A DNA stretch of 64,000 bases, taken from the NCBI GenBank assembly GCA_003313425.1, contig NHZP01000014.1:62001-126000 (forward strand), in the 5' to 3' direction. Source of the DNA: Pseudopyrenochaeta lycopersici (lineage: Eukaryota > Ascomycota > Dothideomycetes > Pleosporales > Pseudopyrenochaetaceae). Below are positions 25,721 to 36,200 of the stretch, piece after piece. The notes under the pieces were generated by a model. The model was not told the origin of the DNA. It did no database searches and worked only from the letters and a program-made list of their open reading frames with translations. A program made the translations under genes and the position numbers. How positions within the stretch are numbered: the stretch's first letter is position 1; each line of letters opens with the position of its first letter.

Positions 25721-27318
25721 ATGTCTTTCACAAAATCATTCCCTCCTGCACCAAAAGACTCCATCGGTAAGTAATATGATGTGAATCCACCGAAGATGTG
25801 AAATGCATGACGGATACTAACGCGATTCTGGAAAACAGATTGGGCGAAACTTGGAGCTTTTGCTATTGAAGGTAGCTACACTCGCGGTGACATGCCATAG
25901 AAATGTTGCTAAATGTGCCTCCCTACAGACAATGGTCATGTCGAATGCCACTACGATGCAGAGACAGGTTGGGGCGAGCCTACACTAGTCAAGGATCCAT
26001 ACATCAAAGTGCACGGCCTTGCTCCTGGTCTAAACTATGGTATTTTGTTTGTCCTAGTGATTAATTTTCCCCGAACTAATCAATTACATGCAGGAATGCA
26101 AGCATACGAGGGCATGAAAGGTAAATGACTTGTAAACTCTTCGTATTCCCATCTCCGTCCCGCAACACACCAGAATATAGACTACTCGCGCCCGCCAACA
26201 CCAGATACTAATACCTATCACAGCATACCGAGGCCCAGACAACCAGATCTATATATTCCGACCAGCATATCACGCAGCACGTATGGCTACATCCTGCGCC
26301 ACAGTCTCTATCCCCGCCCTCCCGCACGCCCTCTTCCTGCGTGCTGTTAATCTGGCTGTCGCACGCAATGCCGAGCTCGTGCCACCGCACGCCAGCCCAG
26401 CGTTGCTTTATATTCGGCCTGTAGCCTTTGCGTGCGATGCACACCTCCCGTTGACGGCGCCACGCCGCTTCTGCCTCGCTGTCTACATTGCGCCAGCTAC
26501 CGCTTACTACGGCGTCGCTGCGCGCGCCCAAGACGCGCTGGTCATGGAGTCCTTCGACCGGGCCGCTCCTCGCGGCACCGGGCATGCCAAAATCGGAGGT
26601 AACTACGCGCCCGTCATACGCTGGAGTGAAGATGCCAAGGCGCGCGGGTTCGGCATGACGCTGCACCTGGACAGCCGTACCCAGAGCGAGGTCGAAGAAT
26701 TCTCGACTTCCGGCTTCGTTGGCGTGCGTAGAGAGGATGGCGATCGGAGATTTGTACTGGCGATCCCGGATAGTGGAAACATTGTTGAAAGCGTGACTAG
26801 CGATAGCGTCATCGCTTTGGCCAAGGCCAAGGGATGGGGCGTAGAGAAGCGGAGGGTGAGTTTCTTCTTCCTCTTCCTCTTCCTCCTCCTACTGTTGTGA
26901 AATCACAACATTTCTTTGTGTCCGTACTAATGGTTTAATTTTACAGATTCATTTCTCTGAACTCCGGTACTTCTCTGAAGTCTTTGCCGTAGGAACCGCT
27001 GCAGCGCTCGTGCCAATCAAGTCAATTACTAGGGAAAGCACTGGGGAGAAGTTTGTCTTCAATGGCGGAAGCGCAGAGCCAGGCCCATGTGCGACAGAAT
27101 TGACATCTGCACTTACAGACATGCAAAAGGGACGGTTACCGGATGCATTCGGGTGGAGGGTTCGTGTGGAGAATGTTCCAGAATCCCGGGTATCTGCGCA
27201 AAAGGAAGCACAGCTTAACTTGATCGATATGACGAGCACAGGTAGGCATGATCAGTCCAAGGCCTATCTGGAGAACAAGTTTTCATCCGCCCCTGAGGTG
27301 GTAGAAGTTAAGGGCTAG
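25721..27318 (+). CDS. Branched-chain amino acid aminotransferase-like enzyme (PLP fold type IV)
   Basis: Six exons: 25721-25766, 25839-25871, 25929-26039, 26094-26120, 26224-26855, 26947-27318, about 406 residues. All junctions are GT-AG and reading is continuous: N-terminal [19 protein letters not shown], then the BCAT motif ending [14 protein letters not shown], and the PLP-binding Lys in [13 protein letters not shown]. No mitochondrial presequence is obvious. BCAT-like enzymes occur in HC-toxin (TOXF) and apicidin (APS4) clusters, where they are proposed to aminate a 2-oxo fatty acid to the 2-amino fatty acid. The next gene in the opposite direction is FAS alpha, which fits that job. A role in branched-chain amino acid supply to the NRPS is an alternative. 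The last intron (26856-26946) follows a T/C-rich tract. Confidence 0.92.
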
Positions 27319-28098
27319 GATTGGGGAATCCTGTTGTACTTTTTTTGCTTTCGCTATGACGCAATCTGTACTTTATCTACCATGTTCAATCAGATTTAAT
27401 TGCCTAATTCACGTTATTTCGCTGAGTGGTCGTGACTGCTGAAGGTTAAACAATATCGGTCACCCCAAACTTTACGCTCTCAAAGCACATATGATTAGAT
27501 GTGGCAACTCATACTTCCAAAGGATTCGGACTCTCTGCGTTCATGTTCAGTATACGATGGAAAGTGTCTGCTATAAACCTTCGTATACTTCACTTTCTTA
27601 CGTGAGTCCAGACGCCCATGTTCCTCGCTAGTTTTATTATCTGAGGTACCCTCGTGTCAATCACTAGTTGACATTGAAGCATTCTATTAATGAGATAAGA
27701 ATCTTATCATTCCACAAACGGCGCGTGCAGAAGCGGCTCTAGAGACAAAAACAGCAATAATGAGCTTCATTTGGAGAGCGAATACAAAATGGGAGGAATA
27801 GAGTTAAGCGTTAGCTGTCGAACTTATACATGCAGAACGCTAACACATGGCGGCTAAGTGGAACTTGATTTTCGACTCGGTGTACTTTCGAGACGAAAAC
27901 AGTGTGGAGGGTTAAGACCAAGCTTTTCGCAGCACAGAAATGAGTATAGGGAGCTTAATCCACAGTCTACATATCCCGAGCTCAAGATTGAGAAGCGAGG
28001 AACGAAATTAAAGCACAGTTTAACCAGATGCGCCAATGTACCAACAAAACCAACAAAGTAAAGAGATAACCACCGCGCAGTAAGAACATTCACGATGC
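27319..28098. other. Intergenic between convergent genes
   Basis: About 780 bp between the aminotransferase stop and the P450 stop. AT-rich, no motif-bearing frame. Presumably 3' ends of both transcripts. Confidence 0.5.
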
Positions 28099-29898
28099 TC
28101 ACGCCCCACCCACTGCCGCTTCCTGTCGCCTTGAAAACCTTAGCATTGGGCCTTTCTTGATACTTGTGACGCCGCCGTGGAAAAGCTGGTACTCATCTGG
28201 GTCACGTCGGCCTAGCTCGCCCTTGATTGGGTCGCCGCCGCCCACGTCACCAGCAGGGCCCTCAGCTCGTCGTACGTCGAAAGTCCACAGAACCGTGGCC
28301 ATCGCAAGCATCAACTCAACCAGCGCCATGCTCTTACCCACACATCCGCGTGGTCCAGAGCTGAAGGCGTGCATAGCTTGGTGTTGAATCCGTCGAACTT
28401 CGGCCTCTTCTTTGTCGTCACCGTCAAGTGCTAGCCAGCGCTCCGGCACGAAGGCATGCGGACGCGAAAAGTAGGCTGGGTTGCGATGGATGGAGTAAAT
28501 GGAAGTGCCAACGTCAGTGCCAGGTGCGAAGAAGTGGCCGTCCACGCTAATGCCGCTGCCGGTCGCTACCTCGCGGAATAGTGAGCCTCCAATAGGCGGC
28601 GTCAGGCGCAGCGTCTCGTCGATACAAGCGCGTAAGTAGCTACATGAGTTGAGGGTGGCACCGGGGCGAATTGAGTCACGCGAAGCGAAGGCAGCGCGGA
28701 CCTCGTCGCGGGCTCGCCGTAGGGCGTAAGGGTGCCGACTGATGTAGAAGAAGAGTGCAGAGAGCCCGGTAGCGGTAGTATCAGAGCCTAAGTATATCGT
28801 TAGTATCATATGGATCCCGAAGCTGAAGTCTGGATGGCTGGGACACTCACCGGCGATGACCAACGTGGTGCTGTCGGCATTGACTTGATCCATGCTTAGC
28901 CCCTTGCCAGTGTCAACATCGCGCACCTTGAGAAGTGCGGAGAGAACGTCTCTTGAATTGCCTGAAGGCTTCATCTGGTAACGCTCATGTAGAAGTTTAC
29001 CCATGAATTTTAGGAATGCATTGCGGGCCGCGATAGACGCTGGGAAGAGCTTCTTGTCCAGGCGGCGCCACATCAGCTTTGGGAAATACAATAATACGCT
29101 GGTTCGGATATTGGAGTGAGCAATCGCGTCAACGACATAACGATATGCCTTGCTGCCGATAAGATCGTACTTCAAGCCAAAAACAATCTCAGACATGATG
29201 TCGAACGTCAGATAGTTGCTCCACTCGGCCATATCCTGCGGTTCTGACCAAGTGCCATCTGAGGGTGCCAGTTGCTCACACAAATTATCGACATGTGCCA
29301 TGATTGTCGGTTCATGAGCACGCATAGCGGCATCTCCCATACCTTGTCCGATGAGCCTGCGCCGAGCAGAATGTTCCTTTCGGTCTCGGATGGTGAGCAC
29401 GCTGGGAGTGCGTTGGATCATGACATTGTAGCCTTTACTTTTGATCACATTTTTACCAGGACCGTAGATGTCTACCAAAATATGTTAGAATCCCCCAAAA
29501 TAAATCCGTCAGGGTGAGTCGGCTCGCACCTTTCATGCCTGAAACGGTATTTATGAGCATGCGGTCGGGACCGTATCGCACGTAGTCACCTAGAATCAAT
29601 TAGTTTCTAGCAATGACCTCAAAAAATACCGCACTGACCATATTTCTGATGACATCTCCACATATCAATGTGGATATCTTGCTTCCATGCATGGTAGCCG
29701 GCGTAGGCATGGGTCAACTTGGCGAGAAAGGGCCCGGGATATTTGGCAAGTGGATGAAATTTGACTTGGTATATTACATATGAAAGGAGCTACATATTTG
29801 ACTGATTAGACGAATGAAAAAAACAGAGTACAGATTCATATACTTACCGCTGTAACCAGCAATGCTGATGCATATATTAAGAGACTCGATAGGGACAT
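28099..29898 (-). CDS. Cytochrome P450 monooxygenase
   Basis: Five exons, complement(28099-28787, 28851-29471, 29530-29589, 29639-29789, 29848-29898), about 523 residues. It begins [15 protein letters not shown], an N-terminal membrane anchor typical of ER P450s, followed by the proline hinge [15 protein letters not shown]. The I-helix AGSDTTA is formed across a 63-bp intron that is in frame with no stop. ExxR is in DETLRLTP, the PERF-like region is FVPERW, and the heme loop is [12 protein letters not shown] with the axial Cys. All key residues are present. It is divergent from the thioesterase-like gene with a 259-bp shared promoter. In HC-toxin/apicidin-type pathways a P450 oxidises the lipid side chain, so this enzyme is a candidate for hydroxyl/keto formation on the fatty amino acid. 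Substrate not deducible from sequence. An upstream in-frame ATG seven codons earlier is possible. Confidence 0.93.
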
Positions 29899-30157
29899 TA
29901 TGATTTGGTTTGATTTCATATATGAATATACTTGGCGTTTGTGAAATGAACTGGGAGGGCCATGCAGGGCTGAAATACAAGAATGAGTGAGGCAAAAAGC
30001 ATGTTCGTATCGGGTGAGCCATACAAGTTAGGATGATTCTGATTTTTTGTTTTTGGGTGATGTCAGAAATCGGGGGCCGGGGATCAGACGGGCGAAGGCA
30101 TAATATCATCATGAAGGCTGCTCACGCCGTGTTCTGCCCACCACCCGCACAATTACA
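29899..30157. promoter_or_regulatory. Divergent promoter of P450 and thioesterase-like genes
   Basis: 259 bp between two outward start codons. Contains GGATCAGACG at 30081-30090, the same 10-mer and orientation as at 25457-25466. Intergenic length and shared motif suggest coordinated control within the cluster. Confidence 0.5.
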
Positions 30158-30992
30158 ATGGTGCCTTCAAGGATTCGGACACTGCTCTTGGTAGGCTTTT
30201 CAATTGTTCTTGTTTGCGCTTTGCGAAGGTTCGTACCGGGTATCAACCTTGCCACACTTGCCGCGGCATTCATCGTCCTCTCTAACGTCAAGGCATTTCC
30301 GTTCGTCTGGCATGTGAGTTCCCCAATCGTCAATAGTAAGTCGAAAACGACTGGCTGATTTGTCTATGTAGCTTCGTGTCTTCGCCGGATTCCTCCTGCC
30401 TTCATCTTCTTCTACCATAACCGACAAACCCACCCGTCTCTTCGCGCCACACACAAGCACCTCCCACGCCCCGCTTCTTGAGATCGATTACAACCTGCAT
30501 AAGTCCAATAGCACTTATTTCAGCGACCTCGACATTTCGCGCTCCCATCTCCTCCTCTCTCTTTTCCGCGCTGGCCTTTCCCGTCTCTCCGACGACCAGC
30601 CCGATGCGCCCTGCACCATCGCCCTTGGCGGTGCCGCGTGTACGTTCCGCAAGGCTATTCCACCCCTGGCGCGCTATCGCATGGTATCGCGCGTGCTTTG
30701 CTGGGACCGCAAGTGGTTGTACGTAGCCACCCAGTTCCGCGCCGTGGGAGAGGAGGAGAAAGGGGCGGAGCGGAGCGGAATCGTTTATGCTACCGCCTTA
30801 GCGCGCTACGTGGTCAAGGCGGGACGAGTGACCGTGCCCCCAGAGAAGCTGATCGAGGCGGCAGGTTTGCTTGGCTGCGAAGGCAGCCTTGAGCGGGAGG
30901 ATGCGAAGAGGAGGAGCGAGCTAGCGTTACGCTTTGTGCAGGGGTTTGCAGCTATGGATGAGCTGCATGAGGAGCCTGGGCTGGATTGGTGA
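30158..30992 (+). CDS. THEM6-like (hotdog) acyl thioesterase, membrane-anchored
   Basis: Two exons, 30158-30313 and 30372-30992 (intron 30314-30371, GTGAGT...TGTAG), about 258 residues. Residues ~8-45 are hydrophobic (MVPSRIRTLLLVGFSIVLVC) and probably a membrane anchor. The body matches the fungal THEM6/4HBT-like layout: LLEIDYNLHKSNSTYFSDLD, a helix SRSHLLLSLFRAGL, LGGAACTFRKAIPPL, and the RVLCWDRKWLYVATQF strand. Members of this family are thioesterase-like, mostly of unproven function. Its place between FAS/BCAT/P450 and the exporter makes acyl-chain release from the FAS a reasonable inference, because fungal type I FAS normally yields CoA esters. It shares its promoter with the P450. Family call moderate, function tentative. 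Confidence 0.65.
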
Positions 30993-31824
30993 AGGCTGCA
31001 GAACGCCGCAGCATATTGATTGCCCTAGCATTGTTTACTTGCACATGTAATTTATTTCTTCAATCCTTAAAACGTGTCACAATTGGTCAATATTCGCATC
31101 TGATTACACCTCGAAAGGGTTTTTTCATTTTCTTCATTGTTCCAAAAATTTTGAACCTGACCATGTCAGCCAGGCAACATGTTTCCAAGGATTAGGAATT
31201 CTACGCCACATACAAAAATAGAAAACTCGAGGCAGGATCAGAAACTCAGCCAGGCTGAGGGCGGGGAAATCCAACCTGGGAGGATCAGAAGGATCGCGGC
31301 TGCTAATTATACATGTTTCAGACTGAAGATCCCTGGACGCCTTAAGGCACCCGGTGCACTCGCGGTACATTGACCCTCAACTATGAACCTCAACATTCTG
31401 ACTCCAAGATGCTGTCGAATCATAACACTGAAAATAGTTTGATCAGTCTGACTAGTAAATTTCATCTGATTTCGATGCCAAAATTTTTCCAACAATCGTG
31501 CCCATTCATGTCGATCAGACCTAGTCTGGCTAGACGAATTTCATTTCACTATCCAAGTATGCGCGTTTGAAGTAATACACGGTTGTTTAATTTGATTTGC
31601 ATAACATGATAAAAAAATCCATTCATAGTTCTAAACGCTGCGCAAATGTTTCTTACTAACCTGTCCCTGCTTAACATTCCCACTGCCAGAATCAGTGGCT
31701 ATGTGAAAAGCAGAGCAGCTAAGAAACGTTAATCTGATCTTCTATAACTCGCCACTTTCCCTAATCCGTGTACATTTCGGCCACCGACACACTAATCTCT
31801 TTGAAAAATCTGATTTCCATATGC
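30993..31824. other. Intergenic with repeated GATCAGA-type words
   Basis: About 830 bp between convergent stops. GGATCAGA occurs at 31235-31242 and 31282-31289, and related TCAGTCTGACTAG/TCAGACCTAGTCTG words lie at ~31441-31530. No gene recognised. Could be 3' UTR sequence, a decayed repeat, or extra copies of the motif seen in the promoters. Confidence 0.4.
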
Positions 31825-33041
31825 TCAGTCAAGGGAAATACCGGTGTACTCAGATTCAGAGACTGCTTTCTCTGTCATAACGTCAGTATCTGACCCTCAC
31901 AGCCAAATAAGCGGGAGATGAGCTTTCTTATCCCGCACTAAATGGCCAATGTGGGGAAAGTGGGAATGCTTACTCTGAGCCTCATGGGCACGCTCGAACT
32001 CCTTCAGCTTCTTCTTCTCCCGCCTAGTTGGGAACGATGAGTCAGGCCCCTGTAGCACACGGCCTGGGTGGTAAACATGGAAAGCAACAGTGGCTAAGAA
32101 AATGGGCAGCGTGTCTAGACAGTACTGCCAGACCTCGTGCGTCGTGAGCTCTCTCGTGATCGCATTACCGGATTTTCCGGAGAACTCGATGAGGCGGTAG
32201 ATAATGCGGATCTGTGTTTAGCGTTAGCATTATACTCAAATAGATGCGTGGAACCCGGGGGAAAGGAGATGGGCTATTTGGTAAACCCGTTTTTCATACC
32301 GTGATCAGAGACAGCACGCCCAGAAGCAACAGCGACAGGGTGCGCGCATCTTGAATGTCGGGCTTGGTACTACGGATGCGCAGATTGCGGAGAAACCCTA
32401 TGGTGAGAAAGATGAACAAGCAGATGAAGACTTGCTGCAAGACGACACCGACGGTATAGATGTCGCGGCCCTGCTGCACTGTGGCCCTGCTATCCTTGTT
32501 GATGGCTTTAAGTGCACCGAGTAGCTGTACAACAAAAGCCCTAGGGTGTTTCTATTAGCTTTGTACTTGTTGAAAATGGGGGAAACTTACAGAATATCAA
32601 GGAACACAAAGAGAGTTGCCAGCCATGAACCCTTCAGACGGAAGATGCGATTGCGCAGCATGAACATGTGCACCAGGCGGGCCATGACCATGAAGCAGAA
32701 GGCGTTCAACCAAAGGGGAGCTAGAAGGACCAGGCAGTAGGTGATGTTGTTGATGATTTCGTTAGTAGGGTTCATGATGCCGATGCAGCGCACGATAAAC
32801 GCCAGAGTCTGCCAGATGGCACTCATGATGAGGACCCATGTGTAGCCGGCGCGGTAATGCACTGCTTGCCAGCAATGCCCGAGCAGCGACAGGCCGAAAA
32901 GAATGGCAAACAAGATCGACGCGCCCATTGAAGGGCAGTACGCGAACTGAAGGTCTGGCGTGTCGAGGGCTGCGCAAAGTCAGCTCGGCGTTTGGGGACC
33001 GACACGTGGAGCAAAAACTTACGAAGACATTTGTAAAACAT
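31825..33041 (-). CDS. RTA1-like multi-pass membrane protein
   Basis: Five exons, complement(31825-31889, 31974-32211, 32300-32540, 32591-32969, 33023-33041), about 313 residues. The first exon is only 19 nt (MFYKCL), then PLDTPDLQFAYCPSMGASILF. About seven hydrophobic helices are visible, with RTA1-family signatures in the later part (RIIYRLIEFSGKSGNAITREL, then HEVWQYCLDTLPIF) and a charged cytosolic tail. The last intron (31890-31973) is chosen because reading through it gives an unlike tail, whereas splicing ends in TEKAVSESEYTGISLD. RTA1/RTM1 proteins confer resistance to toxic lipids or sterol-active compounds in yeast. Next to an ABC exporter, with a 197-bp shared promoter, a self-protection or lipid-transport role is inferred. 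Confidence 0.85.
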
Positions 33042-33238
33042 GATGAAATGTAATTTTCTGTAGGTTTCTCTATTGTTGCAGTGCCTCTGGAGCCCGGGCG
33101 AGGTCGAAATATACAGTTGGTGGCCAAGAGAGCAGCACCGCCTCACTGCAACTTTCTGACGTGAGAGGGGACGCCATACCAGCAGTAAAAGACTGGGCTA
33201 CAGCAACCATTTCCTACAACTTTTTTTCCTAATTCCCA
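33042..33238. promoter_or_regulatory. Divergent promoter of RTA1-like and ABC transporter genes
   Basis: 197 bp separate the two outward start codons, the tightest of three head-to-head pairs in the cluster. A pyrimidine-rich stretch ends just before the ABC start. The GGATCAGACG word found in the other two promoters was not seen here. Confidence 0.45.
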
Positions 33239-36200
33239 ATGTCGTTGTGTCCACCCTCTCTAGATGGAGCCTTTGGGCCTCGCGTCGACAATTGCCGCCG
33301 CGCTTTCGACTTTACACAGCTTTTTGAAGAATGCATCTTCAGCATAGCACCGTCCGTGTTGCTGCTCGTGGCAGCCACAATACGAACCGCCGTACTACAG
33401 CGCGCTCGGCGGCTAGTATCAGATACCAGCTTGCGTGCATTGAAGCTAGTCGTCATATCATGTTTTGGCGCCGTGCAATTAACGATTCTGCTGCTGCGTT
33501 GCCTGGATGGGGCGGGAAGAACACCAACAACCATAGTTGCCGCCGCAACTTCGGTAGCCGACGCAGTGGCCATGGCCGTCCTATCAACTCGGGAGCATTC
33601 TCGGTCAATCCGCCCTTCGTGGGTTCTCGAGGTTTACCTCTTCTTCACGCTCATTCTGGACGCAGCCCGCACTCGAACTGCATGGCTGATCGGCCATGAC
33701 GACATATACCCCATCCTCACGACTACGGGCACCGCTATTAAACTTGCCATCCTTCTTCTGGAACTTCGCGAAAAGGCCGGGCTCAGTCCTGAAGATGTGA
33801 GCCGAAGCCCAGAAGAGAGGAGCGGCGCAATCGGACAGGCACTTTTATGGTGGCTTGTTGACCTCGTGCGCACTGGATATCGCAAGATCCTCACCCTCTC
33901 GGACCTGTACCCGCTGACGAATGAAATGCGATCCGAGGCTGTTGGTGCCAAATTCGAGCAAGCGTGGGCGCGATGTGAGTTTCGGGCCAGGGTCACGGCG
34001 AAATGATGCGGCTAACAGTTGTGGGGGCCAGGTCTCATCAAGCCCAGACACGCACTTGTGCGCAGCCTCTGGCAGACTCTGCGGTTCCGTTTCCTAGTAC
34101 CAGTACTGCCAAGGATGATGCTGGTTGGTCTAACTTACTGCCAACCATTATTGATCGAGCGTGTACTCTTGCTCCAGAAGGGACCTGTGACAGAGAGCAG
34201 CCGTAACAATGGTTACGGCCTTATCGGTGCATATGGAATCGTGTATACAGGGATAGCCGTGAGTTGCACTTTCACTGTTTGTTTCTGTCAGGCTTAACAG
34301 TGAAATCTTCTAGGTCTTGTCGGCAAGTTACTGGTTCCTCGTTGCGAAAGCCACGACTCTCGTTCGTGGAGCCATTGCCTCTAAGGTGTACAGCAAAGTC
34401 AATGAACTGAGCATCATGAATACGGATGATTCGGCGGCCATGACGTTGATGAGTACCGACGTGGAGCGTATCACTATTGGATTGAATTTGATACATGAGA
34501 CCTGGGCCAATGTACTCGAGGTCACCATTGGTATCTACTTATTGCAGAAACAACTTGGCATGCCAGCATTTGTCGCACTGGGAGTAGCTTTGGGTGAGTC
34601 TGCAGCAGAAAGAAAGAGGTGAAGTTGACTGCTGACCAAATGCACAGCCTGTGCGGCTTTTGCAGTCATTCTAGGGTCTTCCGCTGGCCGACGCCAAAAG
34701 TTTTGGATGGAGGCTGTGGAGAAACGAATCAGTGAGTAGTTGTATGTGTAGCAGGAAACATTTAAACTGACAAGGGACCAGGCGCAACCGCAAGCATGCT
34801 CAGTTCCATGAAGAGCATCAAGATGCTCGGAATCTCGACCCAGTTGGGTGCCGCCATCCAAAAGATGCGACTTGATGAGATCAGATCCGCAACGAGTTTC
34901 CGGATCTTGCAGATCATCATGATCACTCTGGGTATGTCCTCGTCACAAAGTGTTCCGGCAAACTTCACTATTCAAGACTGACCAGAATTACAGCCTATAT
35001 CCCACAAACCTTGTCACCTGTCCTCACATTTGCTGCATACACACTGCGGCCAGGCACACCTTTACTGGGATTCTCGCAGATGTTTACTTCCCTCTCGATC
35101 CTTACTATCCTTGCCGGGCAATTTACGCAGCTCTTCCAATCTATCCCGGCTTTGTTCGCCGCGCTGGCTTGCCTCGGTCGCATCCAGACCTTCCTCCTCG
35201 CACCTTCCCGCCGCATTGATAACCGCGCAAGCGGGTCGCTGCTGCCAGTCATTTGCTCAAACAATTTCTCTCTAGATAGCATGATCAGTGACCTGCTAAT
35301 GGCCTCGCCCGAGCCGGGCGCCTTCGAAAACCGGCTGAAGAAATTCGCTACGCCACTGCCGCCGCTCAACGAGCGCTGGGATGCTGTGCACCTGAAGAAC
35401 GCCAGCTTCGCGTGGTCGCGGCGGCGCGGGGGTGGGGTCTACGAGAAGGCGGAAAAGGAGGAAAAGGAGGTGCTTCATGACATCACAACCAATCTTCCCG
35501 CGAATGCGCTTACAATTGTCGTTGGTCCCGTTGCCAGCGGCAAGTCAACGCTTTTGAAGGGGGTTCTAGGCGAGGTGTACAACACTGCCGGCGCGGTGTG
35601 GGTGGCGTCGCGTAACGCCGCATTCTGCGACCAGACACCATGGCTGCGTAACGCCAGTGTGCAGCAGAACATCCTGGGCTACTGCCTGTGGGATACGGAG
35701 TGGTATGCTGCAGTCGTTAAGGCATGTGCGCTGGAGCAAGACTTCGAGAGGCTGCCGCTGGGCGATCAGACAGTGATAGGAAGTGAGGGCATCGCGCTGA
35801 GCGGCGGCCAGAAACAACGAGTGGTAAGTACCCCGTCATCGAACCCAAAGGAAGCTGACTGATTTCACTGTGCAGGCAATTGCTCGAGCAGTCTACGCAA
35901 GGAGAGAAATGGCAGTGTTTGATGATGTGCTGAGTGGCCTGGACAGCAAGACATTGAATCATGTCTTTCACGCTGTTTTTGGGAAAGACGGTCTACTTCG
36001 CCAGTCTCAGACGACTGTTCTGCTTGCAACCCACTCTGGTATGTGTGATTGACCCTCAGGAAGCTTCTCATACTTACGCGTACTATCAGTGCATATTCTG
36101 CAGCATGCGGACCACATCATCGCCCTTGGGCGCAACGGCAACATTGCTGAACAAGGCTCATTTCAAGAACTGCGCTCTCGGCGTGGCGGATACGTGCAAC

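Noticed and set aside
34019..34031. Nearer acceptor for ABC exon 2
   Set aside because: Using the AG at 34018 puts the next exon out of frame; the AG at 34030-34031 keeps the transporter sequence continuous.
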